64,000 nucleotides of DNA from Clostridium sp. NkU-1 (GTDB lineage: Bacteria > Bacillota_A > Clostridia > Lachnospirales > Lachnospiraceae), in the NCBI GenBank assembly GCA_001312405.1, contig BBDR01000013.1:68223-132222 (forward strand). Direction: 5' to 3'. The position numbers and the translations under genes were made by a program. The notes under the pieces are model-generated. The model saw nothing but the letters and a program-made list of their open reading frames with translations. It did not search any database and had not been told where the DNA came from. Positions 1-9,868 of the stretch are shown piece by piece. Every line of letters begins with the position of its first letter. Positions within the stretch are counted from its first letter, which is position 1.

Positions 1-567
1 TGGGAAATGCTGGTGACCTTTTTGATTTCCCAGAATAATAATATTACCCGCATTACAGGCAGCGTCAAGGAGCTGTGCAAACGGTTCGGTGATAAAAGGA
101 AAGGACTTGGCCTGATCCTGTCTTCTGACGGAAGCTGGAAAGAAACTGAAAGAGACTATAATGCTTTTCCGGAGCCGGAGAGCCTTTCTGCGGCAGGTTT
201 AGAGGGACTGTCCGGACTGGGCCTTGGTTACCGGGATAAATATATCCTGTCCATTGCAGAAATCTGCAGCGGGCCGGAGGGAAGGGAATGGCTTTTGCGC
301 TTAAAGGAGGCAGATTATAAAAAGGCCCACAGCATACTGATGGAACAGTATGGGATCGGAAGAAAGGTTGCAGATTGTGTCTGCCTGTTCGGTCTTCACC
401 ATGTGGGGGCCTTTCCTGTGGATACCCACGTAAAGCAGATTTTAGAGCTTTACTATCCCCAGGGCTTTCCCTTGGAGCGGTATCAGGGATATGCCGGAAT
501 TCTACAGCAGTATATGTTTTATTATAAGATAAATCAAACATCCCGCAGCAAGCTGCCAGGTGTTTGA
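1..567 (+). CDS. 8-oxoguanine DNA glycosylase (Ogg/HhH-GPD family), 3' part
   Basis: Base-excision repair glycosylase, cut by the left edge of the window; the reading frame is open from base 1. The visible part carries the helix-hairpin-helix GIGRKVADC, whose Lys matches the catalytic Lys of Ogg1, followed by PVDTHV, whose Asp matches the second catalytic residue. The early SQNNNITRI segment is also typical of the Ogg1 core. The protein ends about 70 residues after the HhH, normal for the family. A hairpin terminator follows at once, so this is the last gene of its transcript. AlkA-type 3-methyladenine glycosylases share the fold, but the KVADC/VDTHV pairing favours Ogg. Confidence 0.85.
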   Translation, partial: WEMLVTFLISQNNNITRITGSVKELCKRFGDKRKGLGLILSSDGSWKETERDYNAFPEPESLSAAGLEGLSGLGLGYRDKYILSIAEICSGPEGREWLLRLKEADYKKAHSILMEQYGIGRKVADCVCLFGLHHVGAFPVDTHVKQILELYYPQGFPLERYQGYAGILQQYMFYYKINQTSRSKLPGV

Positions 568-578
568 TCCTTGCAGCT

Positions 579-625
579 TGAGCCATATGCAGGAATGAAA
601 CCATTCCTGTGCATGGCTCATTTTT
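579..625 (+). terminator. Rho-independent terminator after the glycosylase
   Basis: Arms TGAGCCAT...AGGAATG and CATTCCT...ATGGCTCA pair with a small internal mismatch around an AAAC loop, followed by TTTTT. It separates the glycosylase from the ABC operon. Confidence 0.8.
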
Positions 626-650
626 AGTTTGTCGAAATGTTTCATACTTT

Positions 651-683
651 TATCACACAATAAACAAAAATATATCACACAAT
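651..683 (+). promoter_or_regulatory. Direct repeats upstream of the ABC operon (possible operator)
   Basis: TATCACACAAT occurs twice (651-661 and 673-683), 22 bp apart start to start, about two helical turns, with a partial third copy TTTCACAAT at 684-692. The repeats lie between the previous terminator and the ABC ATPase start. A regulator site is inferred; no regulator gene is adjacent. Confidence 0.35.
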
Positions 684-748
684 TTTCACAATTCCCTTTT
701 ACCCTATGTATGGATGCAGAATGCATAAAAGAACAGGAGGAGAGAGAG

Positions 749-1810
749 TTGATTGAAGTCAGGAATCTGGTAAAGGATTACGGCGGCCATCTGGCTGTGG
801 ACCATTTGAGCTTTACCATCAACGATGGCCAGATATATGGCTTTCTAGGGCCAAATGGAGCCGGAAAATCTACTACAATGAACATTATGACCGGGTACAT
901 CGGCGCCAGTTCGGGGGATGTGCTGATCAATGGCCATAATATACTGGAAGATGGGGAGGAAGCAAAGAAGTGTATTGGCTATTTGCCGGAGCTTCCCCCG
1001 CTTTATGTGGATATGACTGTGGAGGAGCAGCTGCTGTTTGCTGCAGAATTAAAGAAAATTCCGAAAAAGGAGAGAAATGAGGCTGTTTGCCAGGTCATGG
1101 AGCTTGCCAGACTGGTTGACGTAAAGGGCCGTTTGATACGCAACTTATCAAAAGGCTACCGGCAGCGTGTGGGTCTGGCCCAGGCTGTTTTAGGGTTTCC
1201 CCCGGTCATTATTCTTGATGAGCCTACCGTGGGGCTGGACCCCAAGCAGATCATCGAAATCAGGGATACCATCCGCAAGCTGGGGCAGAAGCATACGGTT
1301 ATCTTAAGCTCCCATATCCTTTCCGAGGTCAGCGCAGTATGCGATCACATCATGATCATTAATAAGGGAAAGCTGATTGCCAGTGATACACCGGAAAATC
1401 TGGAGCGTCAGATGGCAGGAACCGCCGGAATGGAGCTTTTGGTGAAAGGAGGATCAGAACAGATCCTTAAAATTCTGGAAACCATTCCCCGGGCAGCCGA
1501 TATATTGGTACAGGAGAGCGGAGAAGATGGAATAAGCAGGGTCACTTTCCGAATTTCCACAGAAGAGGAAGAAGGTGGAGAGGATATGCGGGAAACCATT
1601 TTCTTTGCATTTGCCGGCCAGAGGCTTCCCATTCTTTCCATGCAGACCACAAAGGCGTCTCTTGAAGAGGTGTTCCTTGAGCTGACTGGAGAAGGGGAGA
1701 CAGAGGTTATAGAGACAGGAGAAGGTCCTGAAACAGATGATTTTGAAGAGGAGCCTTCAGAGGCTGACTTTAAGGAAGAGGATGCAGACGGAGAGGGGGA
1801 TGAAGAATAA
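749..1810 (+). CDS. ABC transporter ATP-binding protein, GldA-like
   Basis: ATPase subunit of an ABC-2 type exporter, 353 aa. Walker A is GPNGAGKST, the signature region is LSKGYRQRVGLAQ, and Walker B is VIILDEPTVGLDP followed by a switch His in LSSHILSE. The chosen start is TTG at 749, since AGGAGG lies 8-13 bases before it and the protein then begins MIEVRNLVKDYGG as in relatives; an upstream ATG at 629 has no ribosome site. The C-terminus has an unusual acidic Glu/Asp-rich tail of about 40 residues. It overlaps the permease start in a TAATG junction, so the two are translationally coupled. The four-gene set resembles the Gld ABC system of gliding bacteria, whose substrate is unsettled in Firmicutes. 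Confidence 0.9.
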   Translation: MIEVRNLVKDYGGHLAVDHLSFTINDGQIYGFLGPNGAGKSTTMNIMTGYIGASSGDVLINGHNILEDGEEAKKCIGYLPELPPLYVDMTVEEQLLFAAELKKIPKKERNEAVCQVMELARLVDVKGRLIRNLSKGYRQRVGLAQAVLGFPPVIILDEPTVGLDPKQIIEIRDTIRKLGQKHTVILSSHILSEVSAVCDHIMIINKGKLIASDTPENLERQMAGTAGMELLVKGGSEQILKILETIPRAADILVQESGEDGISRVTFRISTEEEEGGEDMRETIFFAFAGQRLPILSMQTTKASLEEVFLELTGEGETEVIETGEGPETDDFEEEPSEADFKEEDADGEGDEE

Positions 1811-2676
1811 TGGCAGCTATTTACAGAAGGGAACTGAAAGCCTACTTTCAGTCCATGACCGGATACGTATTTATCGCCTTTATGGTGCTGTTCATAGGAA
1901 TTTACTTTATGGCCTATAACATGCTGAGCGGATATCCCTATTTTTCCTATACCTTGTCCGGCATGGTGACCATTATCATGATCGGTATCCCGGTGCTTAC
2001 CATGAGAAGCTTTGCAGATGACCGGAAGACGAAGACAGACCAGCTTTTGCTCACCTCTCCGGTATCCGTTACCCAGATGGTCATTGGAAAGTATCTTTCC
2101 ATGATAACCGTCTTTGCTGTTCCGGTGCTGCTTTCCGGAATCTGTCCTCTTATCATCAAGATGAACGGAAATGCGAATTTAAAGGCGGATTATGCTGCCA
2201 TACTGGCCTTTTTCCTGCTGGGATGTGTCTATATTGCCGTGGGGATGTTTATTTCTTCCTTAACCGAGAGCCAGATCATTGCTGCGGTAGGAACCTTTGG
2301 GATCATCCTTTTGCTGCTTTTATGGCCCAGCCTTGTAGGGTTTCTGCCCACATCGGCTGCCGGCTCTGCTGCAGGGTTTTTGATTCTCTGGACTGGGATT
2401 GTTTTTGTTGTTTACCGTGTAACAAGCCATGGCCCTCTTGCAGTGATTCTGGAAACGGCAGGAGTCCTTTGCATTGCAGTGCTATACCTTATGAAAAAGG
2501 GTCTTTTTGACCGTGCTCTGACCAATGTTTTGGAAAAGATTGCGGTGACCGACGTGTTCCAGAACTTTGCCAGTCATTACATCTTTGATGCAGGCGGTCT
2601 GGTTTACTATATCAGCATCATATTCCTGCTGATATTCTTGACCGTGCAGTCCATAGAGAAACGCAGATGGAGTTAG
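1810..2676 (+). CDS. ABC-2 transporter permease, GldF-like
   Basis: Integral membrane permease, 288 aa, with six or so hydrophobic segments starting near residue 20. The early stretch MRSFADDRKTKTDQLLLTSP is the conserved cytoplasmic motif of ABC-2/GldF permeases. It starts at the ATG overlapping the ATPase stop by one base and is followed four bases later by the GldG-like gene, so one operon. It should pair with the ATPase at 749-1810. The reading frame is intact. Confidence 0.88.
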   Translation: MAAIYRRELKAYFQSMTGYVFIAFMVLFIGIYFMAYNMLSGYPYFSYTLSGMVTIIMIGIPVLTMRSFADDRKTKTDQLLLTSPVSVTQMVIGKYLSMITVFAVPVLLSGICPLIIKMNGNANLKADYAAILAFFLLGCVYIAVGMFISSLTESQIIAAVGTFGIILLLLLWPSLVGFLPTSAAGSAAGFLILWTGIVFVVYRVTSHGPLAVILETAGVLCIAVLYLMKKGLFDRALTNVLEKIAVTDVFQNFASHYIFDAGGLVYYISIIFLLIFLTVQSIEKRRWS

Positions 2677-2680
2677 GAGG

Positions 2681-4057
2681 ATGGAAATGACCAGAAAATT
2701 AAAAAAAGGGCGGCTATACGGCGATCCTTTCCGTAATCGTCATAGCAGCGTGGTAATATTAAACTTAATCGTGGGCCGTCTTCCGGAAAAGGTACGGCAA
2801 TGGGATATGAGCAGCAGCCGGATCTATACCCTGGGCGGGACCACAAAGGATCTTATGAAGGGACTTGATAAGGATGTCACGATTTACGTAGTAGCCGCTC
2901 CGGATTCTGTAGATAAGCGGATTACAAGCTTTATAAAACGCTATGAGGATTTGTCCGGTCACATCAAGGTGGAGACCGTGGATTCCGTCCTTCATCCGGA
3001 CCAGGTAAAAAAACTGAAAGCGCAGGATAATACGCTTTTGGTAAGCTGCGATTCTACAGGCAGGACAGAATCCATCGCCCTGACGGATATTATTAAAATA
3101 GATGAAATGTCCTACTATTATTACGGACAGTCCAAGGAAACTGAATTTGACGGAGAAGGCCAGCTTACCGGGGCTATTTCCCATGTGATCAATGATGTGG
3201 AGAAAACGGTTTACGTGACAGAAGGCCATGGAGAACCGGCTTTAGGAGCTGCGGCTTCTGACATGCTGAAAAAGTCCAATCTGACTGTGAATTCCTTAAA
3301 TCTCCTGACAGGAGGCAGTATTCCTGAGGATTGTGAACTTTTGCTCATCAATGCTCCGGCATCAGACCTGGCTAATGATGAAAAGAAGATGATTTCTGAT
3401 TACCTGGACAAAGGCGGAAGGGTCATGATCCTTGCCGGCTATGCTGAGAAGGACCGTCCTAACTTAAGTGCCCTGATGAATGATTACGGCCTGAACCTGG
3501 AAAACGGGCTTGCGGCAGATACCAAGAAGTTTTATCAGAACAACCCCTACTACATCTTTCCGACCATACAGGCAGGAAGCGAAGTGACAAACGGCATTGA
3601 CGAAAAAAAGTACGGCTCTTGTCCTGCAGTCCGCAGCCCTTACCCAGAAGGAGGATTTGCCGGAAGGTGTGGAAGTGACTCCCTTTATGGAGACCAGTGA
3701 CGGAGGTATGCTGGTAACGGCCGATAAGCAGACGCAGGGAACCTATATTCTGGGAGCCGTAGCAGAAAAGACTTTAAGCTCAGGAACAGCACGTTTGACC
3801 GTATTCAGCACCCCTTCCCTTATTGATGAGGCTTAAACACCAGCTTTACCAACTTAACCAATTTAGATCTTTTCATGAATGCGGTTACAGCCAATTTTGA
3901 TGACGTTTCCAATGTATCCATTCCGTCCAAGAGCCTGGATGTGACCTATAACACGGTTACCCATGGAGGCATGTGGGGAATCCTGTTTATTTTTGTCATT
4001 CCCGTGGTGACGCTGGCAGCGGGACTTATGATCTGGCTGAAGCGCAGACGTCTGTAA
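2681..4057 (+). CDS. GldG-family ABC-type uncharacterised transport protein (frame-broken)
   Basis: Membrane-anchored extracytoplasmic partner of the GldF-like permease, about 458 aa once frames are joined. After an N-terminal membrane segment, SSSRIYTLG and the region around VYVTEGHGEPALG are typical of GldG/ABC_transp_aux proteins. The C-terminus has a final membrane helix (WGILFIFVIPVVTLAAGLMI) and Arg-rich tail. There are four frame breaks: an extra A in the A7 at 2701, a missing G near 2752, an extra A in the A7 at 3603, and a missing T near 3829. With these corrected the protein is continuous, so sequencing error is much likelier than decay. Confidence 0.8.
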
Positions 4058-4071
4058 AAGGAGGCTAAAAC

Positions 4072-5053
4072 ATGAAAAAGAAAAGAGGCCTTTTGTACGG
4101 AATAGCCGCCCTGGCAGTCCTGTGTGTGGTCTATGTGGGAGTGGGCCAGTATATGAACCGCTCCCAGGAACAGGCGAAGGAGGAGAAGGAGGGAGAGATG
4201 GTCTATCTCACCGATCTTTCCAATGTTTCCAGCCTTTCCTATGATTTTGACGGCCAGGAGCTGTCTTTTACAAAAAAAGGAGGGCAAATGGAACTATGAC
4301 GGGGATGACCTTTTCCCGGTGAAACAGGCGGAAGTGGATGCCATTGCTTCCACGGTTTCAAAGCTGGAAGCCCTGCGGAAGCTGGACGGCGGTGACAGCT
4401 TACGCGCCTATGGCCTGGATCAGCCCATAAGAAGGATTACCGCAGCAGCGGAAGATGGGACGAAATCTGTGATCCTCCTTGGCAATGCCACCGGGGACGG
4501 GGATTATTATGCCGCTCTGGAGGGGCAGGACACTCCGTATCTTATAAGCTCTGCCTTGTACAATGAAACCAGCACCGGACTAAATGATCTGATGGCCCTG
4601 GAAGAATTTCCGGCTGTTTCCGGAGCTGACATAAATACCATTACGGTTACAAAGGCAGGCTCCAGTGAGTTCTATGTAAAAAAGAAGCTGGATGATAAAG
4701 ATGGGACCATCGAATGGTACAGGGACTCGGCAGATCAGCCGGACAACAAACTTTCTGATAATTCCGGCTTAAATGTTCTGGCGGATTCCTTAAGCAGCTT
4801 AAAGGTAAAAAGCTGTCCCAATTATAAGGCACAGGAAAATGAACTGGCAGGCTACGGCTTGGATCAGCCGGCTGCGGTCATTACCTATACCTATGATAAG
4901 AACGGCTCGGAAGAAACCTTTACGCTGTCCATAGGCTCTTTAAACAGTGATTCCAACTGCTATTACACCCGTACGGAAAATTCTTCCAATATTAATGAAA
5001 TTGATAAAGCTTCCATTGATAAATGCCTGACAGTAAACAAAGGCATTTCATAA
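4072..5053 (+). CDS. DUF4340 domain protein, partner of the Gld-like ABC system (frame-broken)
   Basis: About 326 aa with an N-terminal signal anchor (residues 7-25) and two DUF4340 repeats, recognisable from the paired phrases YGLDQPIRRITAAAEDG and YGLDQPAAVITYTYDKNG. These proteins are commonly encoded last in GldAFG-like operons and are thought to sit outside the membrane; their role is not known. A strong AAAGGAGG site lies before the ATG at 4072. One extra A in the A7 at 4271-4277 breaks the frame; removing it joins FTKK to EGKWNYDGDD. Confidence 0.82.
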
Positions 5054-5065
5054 AAAGAAATAAAC

Positions 5066-5138
5066 GGTACCCTGATAGAAAGATATGGAAAGGAGGGGAA
5101 TAGCCTCTGTTTCTGTGTCTGACCATCAGGGTACTGTT
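5066..5138 (+). terminator. Long-loop inverted repeat after the DUF4340 gene
   Basis: GTACCCTGAT (from 5068) pairs perfectly with ATCAGGGTAC (to about 5134), followed by TGTTT. The loop of about 50 bases is long, so terminator function is only likely. Confidence 0.45.
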
Positions 5139-5290
5139 TGAAGTGGAGTGCTTCCCGTTAATAGAACAGTAAAATATTTTATTTTTAGGTTAAGTATCTG
5201 CCGATTTTGGCAGTCACGCCATATACACTTGCGGTGGATCGCAGAGGGCGTCGAAGTAATGAGGGACAAACAAATGCTTATTTTCATTCT

Positions 5291-5470
5291 TTAATTTATT
5301 AATTTTATACTGATAATTATAAAGTGCGCACCATGACCTGGGAACGCACTTTCTTCATAATCTTCGTATTCATGAATCCAACGATATAAACTATTATAAT
5401 GGATGTCTAGCTGTTTCGCTGCATCTGAGACAGGCAGTTCATTGCGCCCTGGGGTTTTGTGTGTTAATGC
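5291..5470 (-). pseudogene. IS3-family transposase OrfA remnant
   Basis: Read on the minus strand, this gives THKTPGRNELPVSDAAKQL then YNSLYRWIHEYEDYEESAFPGHGA before a stop at 5291. This is the helix-turn-helix (HTH_Tnp_1) of IS3-type OrfA proteins, ending in the usual AFPG-G motif. It lacks a start, the leucine zipper tail and OrfB, so it is a relic. It sits exactly between the housekeeping-like ABC operon and the polysaccharide island. The rest of the 5140-5638 stretch shows no other gene. Confidence 0.7.
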
Positions 5471-5638
5471 AACTTGCTATTAAATTTTCTGGTACCATTT
5501 ATATTATCCTTTAATACAGAAAATGTTAAGGAAAAGCTCTATCTTAAAAATCAGCAAAAAAACAGCCAGGCACTCATCTGGAGCAAATGCCCGCATTATT
5601 CAGTTAATCAGGCTTTTAGCTTCATTTAGCTTACAGAT

Positions 5639-7667
5639 TTATAATAGAAGCGTCAGCTCGTTTTGATGCAGCGACAGGCGGTAGTCGTGTCCTCCAGTTC
5701 GGAATGATACAAGGAAGGCACCATCGGCCCGGAACTCTTTACTAATGCTGGTAACTTCCGGAAGGGGGCTTCCTGCAGGGACTGGATAAGCAACGGATAC
5801 GAAACCATGGCGTCCTTCAGCAAGATGTTCTGCTTCAAACCGAGCAATTATGGTGTCGTGAGCTACGTCATCTCTCGTGGATATCCTGGCGGGAATGGGA
5901 GAAGGAACTGTCTGGCCGTCAGAGAATATACCGATGTTAGCTTCATTGGACAGAGAACGGACAAGACGGTGTTCGGAATCAACCATGACAGTGGGGCAGT
6001 CTATATGGAAGTTGATCTGCACACTGGAATCAGGCACAACTTCATCCAGCAGATCCAAGATCAGCAGGAACTGTTTGTCCACCAGGGAAACAACGCGTTT
6101 ATGAATGGCCGGGGTATAGTTTAAATGCTCTCCCACGGCATACATCAGTCTGTCTGTTGAGCTCACTGATAGAATGTCACCTGGCTGCTGCGGGCCGTAG
6201 TTCCAGGAGGAGATATATTTCCAGGGGTCCTGATGATTGAGTGTCAGGCAGTTGTGCCAGTGGATGGATTTAAATTTTTTTGCGGTCTTCATCATCACGA
6301 AAACAAAAGATGGCCGGGTCGGTCAAAAGAGGGAATCCGTAAGCGGTAAAATCAAATCCTGCCGGGTCCATGTGCGCGTGTGCGTTCTGGATTGGTGTGC
6401 GGCAGGCGAACATCAAAGAGAGGGCATTCTGTGACCAGTTTGTGCGCATAAATACCTGCTTTAAGTCTTTCTGCCACGAAATTGTGGGCAGTACAGGAAG
6501 CGCTGGGCTTTCCTTTGCATTGTTGAGGGCGCGGTGTAAATCATATAAGTCGTCCACTTCCCAGATATACTTTGAGGCGGCTTTTTCCAGTTCTTCATAA
6601 CTGTAATAGGTCCGTGCCTGGGCGATATAACTGCTGTCCCCAAACGCCAGATAATGGCAGAAAGCTCCCCAGGAAAAGGTTCCTGTAAAGGTATTGCTGT
6701 CTCCCCATGGACAGTTCCCCCCGCTAGGGCGGGTGGCGTGAACGGAATACTCCACCATACGTTTTATACGTTTACGGTACTCATCAGAGACAGTAAAATG
6801 GTATTTTTTTGACAGCAAAATAGGAAGGACAAACCAGTAAAGGCAGCCGTTATGGTAAGACGGGCACCCCTCGATCTGTCCTCCTCCGGAGGTGACCTGA
6901 GCGAAAATACTGCGTTCCAGCTCATGCACAGCGTGCTGCTTCCACATTTCAGAATCTCTGAATTCCGGAAACATGCAGGATAAGTAGAGCAGTCCGTTAT
7001 TTTCCATCAGGTAGTGGTTATGATCCGCGTTGGGCCATAGAATCGGAGGAACGGCATAGAGGACTTCGGCGTGCTGATAAACGCTGGTGAGATAGGTCTC
7101 CAGAAAATCTTCATCTATATAGCTGGTATCAATTAAATGATGGATTATGTACGGCCAGGTCCGGTACATGCGAATGCCGGTTTCGAGGGAACGCCAGATA
7201 CCCTGATTGCATCCGCAGCCTCCAAAATTCTCTACAATCACGTTCCCGGTCTCATCATATAATGGCTGGCGCGGACAGACTTCGATCCAGTGATAGAACT
7301 CTTCTATTACTTTACCGGCATATTTGTCATCACCGGTCAGAGAATAGGTCTCCAGCATGCTTCGCCAGTGATCCATACGGTTTAAAAAGTAGGTATATTC
7401 CGCATCGTTAAAAAGGTTCTCATGCCATTTTACTGGATTACCGATAAAATGCGGGGAAGCGGAACCAGGGAGAACGGCCATTCCGTTAAAGCAGCTTTCA
7501 CCCTGTTCCACCTGCACTTTATAAATGTCAGGAAAGAGACGGTGTATGGTATCTCCATGCTGCATAAAAGACATGCCCTGCCGGAATTTTTTTTCCCGTT
7601 CCTTAAGGTTCACGAGGACGTCGTGGACAGAAAGTCCGTCCTTCAATACTTCTGTAATGTGTTTCAT
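5639..7667 (-). CDS. Heparinase II/III family protein, cytosolic (paralogue A; frame-broken)
   Basis: Probable polysaccharide lyase of about 675 aa acting on uronic-acid polymers, without a signal peptide. The N-terminal half is the (alpha/alpha) toroid (WPNADHNHYLMENNGLLYL). The C-terminal beta-sandwich begins at the TPIQNAHAHMDPAGFDFTAY segment, the His-rich hallmark of heparinase II/III, followed by HWHNCLTLN. One extra base in the T7 at 6280-6286 splits the frame; with six T the protein reads DRKKFKSIHWHNCL, as in its close paralogue at 21609-23629. It follows the toroid gene at 7726-9514 in a minus-strand operon. The start codon at 7667 is separated from AAAGGAGG by a perfect hairpin (see 7668-7708). 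Confidence 0.85.
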
Positions 7668-7708
7668 GCTGTTTTTATCAGTCCATGACGGACTGATAAA
7701 CCTCCTTT
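7668..7708 (-). promoter_or_regulatory. Ribosome site with intervening hairpin, heparinase A
   Basis: AAAGGAGG (7701-7708, minus strand) is 33 bases from the ATG at 7667, far beyond normal spacing. A perfect 10-bp stem TTATCAGTCC/GGACTGATAA with a 5-base loop starts right after it. Folding would bring the ribosome site to ordinary distance. No in-frame start codon lies closer. Confidence 0.6.
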
Positions 7709-7725
7709 CGCTGTTGGTTTTTAAA

Positions 7726-9514
7726 TTAAAGTTTATTTACTTTCAGATGAAAACAAATCTGACTGTCTTTGGAGGCAATTACTGCCTTTATGGCCTGTAA
7801 TCCCGGAGCCAGATTATAACATCGTTCCAGGCCATGGGGCAGAAGCAGATGGCCCTGTTCTACGGTTAAGATGATTTCCGAGAGCTCTTTTCTGATTATA
7901 AGCTGGTTTTCGCTCAGTAATGCGGATTCTTCCGCTTTTGAGATCAGGGGGCACTGATAAAAAAACGCGGGGATCGCTTACATCTGCTTTGAAACGAAAG
8001 CTGTCTTCCCGGAAAGTATAGCGGCTTTCATGGGTTGTCCGCTTAGCGGGGAGTGCATGGTTTATGTCAGGAAGATGCCCCTGGACGTGTACTGTGTACT
8101 CGCCTGGGGTGTCCTGATATGACATCACGCATTCGAAATCGTACAGGGACGTGAAGCGTATGCCGTCTTCCTCATATTCCAGGGCAGGGGAAAGGCACTC
8201 GTGGCGGGCGAAACGGGGAAGCTGCATGTTCGGTGGTTCTTCTGTCTGGTACTGACTCATTGAGGCGCACAAAATGGGGCCGGCCGCAGGGTGCCATAAC
8301 ATGGTTAGATTTCCGCCGCTGGCGTGACCACCCGGAATATATTCAAAATCATTTGCGGTGATAGAAGCAAGCATACCGTGGCAGCTGATGAAATAACTGT
8401 CAATATCAGCAAAATGCCGGACACCTTCGTCTCTGAAAAGGGGAATAGGCATGGGCGATTCCGGAAAAGAAGGTTTTTGGTTTAAAATATCCGCAAGAAC
8501 CTTTGCGTGAGTAAATGTATGGTGTACACAGGCGCGTTCACCGACTGCAGTATAGTGGGGGCCGCCATAGAGCAGACCGTTGTGAGTACACCGCCGGAGT
8601 AACTGGAGATTGGCGTATGCCGCCGGGGCGAATGCGGGATTATGGTTTGCCAGTAGGAGCAGGCCGAATGCAGAACCATCCGTAGTACGGCTTCCCCAGT
8701 AGCTCCATTTGTAATTCCGTGTACCAAAGCTGTTATTCCAGCCTCCGTCAGGCAAGAACGCATGCAGGTGGGTTTCGAAAGACCGTGCAACCCTGTCTTC
8801 TAATTCTGTATCCCCGGTAATTCTGGAACAGGCGGCCAGCGCAGGCAGGGATTCTTCCACATTGTAGCCGATATCAACGGCACGGCATCCCCTTGTGGTC
8901 CGTCCATCCGAAGGGTGCCCCTCGCCAAATAAAAAACCGTCTGTCGGCATGTGGTTTAATGCCTTTTGGAGGCTGGTTCGGGCATACGCTGTATATTCAG
9001 GCATATTAAGCAGCTCGCCGCAATAGAGCATGGTTAGCGCATTGGTAATGCAGTAGTTAATATTATTGGTGTTCAGCTCCTCGAAGTGATACAGGAATTT
9101 TGCGGCCTTACATAACCGCGCCATCCACGTCTGCCGGGTATCTTCGTCAAGAATGTGTCCATGGAAGGTCAGTGCCTCCGCCAGTTGAAGCGCGCTGAAT
9201 ACAGTGGTTCCCTGCCAGTCACAATCCATGTCATTAACGTAGGAACCGTCCGGACGTGAGACAGTCTGCTCAGCCCATTCGAACAGTCTCTTTGCAGCAT
9301 CCAGAAAACGCGGATCATGATGGATATCGGCCAGATAGAGAAACGGGTAAATAGCCTCAAAACATCTGCCGTGAATCCTGGCGCAGGCAGGGCACAGAAT
9401 ACCACCGTACAGCCCTTTAGCGTCAGAGCATGTAATCTGCAGGGTTAAAAGCTTTTCACACCAGTCTTTCAGCAGAGTTTCACATAAAGTGTTTATCCTG
9501 ATTTTCTGTACCAT
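7726..9514 (-). CDS. Cytosolic (alpha/alpha) toroid protein, putative polysaccharide lyase or hydrolase (frame-broken)
   Basis: About 595 aa, no signal peptide. The first 330 residues are a helical toroid-like domain (CARIHGRCFEAIYPFLYLAD, VNDMDCDWQGTTVFSALQLAE, NINYCITNALTMLYCGE); the rest looks like a beta-sandwich with GGHASGGNLTMLWHPAAG. The layout is that of heparinase-like lyases, but I cannot place it in a named family. One extra base in the A7 at 7954-7960 breaks the C-terminus. Corrected, it reads on from VFYQCPL to the stop at 7726. The ATG at 9514 has GAGGGG eight bases before it. It is first in the minus operon that continues into heparinase A, and is divergent from the sulfatase. 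Confidence 0.7.
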
Positions 9515-9738
9515 CGTTTATCCCCTCTTCTTCAGTTTGATCGTTCTTGTATTGTGCCTGGCATTATGCTTGGTTTCAGTGTAATTTAAGGATAAGATTT
9601 CTTCAATGATACTTTTTCGCGGGGTAACAATCTTTTTGCGGAGCGTGTGTAAAAGGAAGAAAAAACCTGTTGAAAACAACAAAAAAACAGTGGGCATATC
9701 CGTAAAAATGATTGAAAATATGAGGGGAAATCACCATG

Positions 9739-9776
9739 CAAAAAAAGTGTTATTTTACAATTATTTGATCATTGTG
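9739..9776 (+). promoter_or_regulatory. Conserved 38-bp element, copy 1
   Basis: C plus A7, then GTGTTATTTT, ACAA, TTATTTG, three variable bases and ATTGTG. The same series with the same spacing occurs at 15523 and 24029. It lies between the minus operon starting at 9514 and the sulfatase at 9869. The C-A(6-7) and TTnTTTG ends form imperfect inverted arms. Likely an activator site. Confidence 0.6.
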
Positions 9777-9803
9777 TTTTAAGAATATGCATGATATGTT
9801 CAC

Positions 9804-9809
9804 TATAAT
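9804..9809 (+). promoter_or_regulatory. Probable -10 box of the sulfatase promoter
   Basis: A perfect TATAAT lies 57 bases downstream of the GTG of the conserved element. No recognisable -35 box stands at 16-18 bases, which fits an activator-dependent promoter. Confidence 0.5.
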
Positions 9810-9868
9810 GGAACTACGCCTTATCTGTATAAAAAACAATTATACGGACGGAGGGGAAAGGGAAAAAC

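Noticed and set aside
629..748. Upstream ATG at 629 as start of the GldA-like ATPase
   Set aside because: It would add 40 residues without homology and without a ribosome site; the TTG at 749 follows AGGAGG and gives the usual N-terminus.
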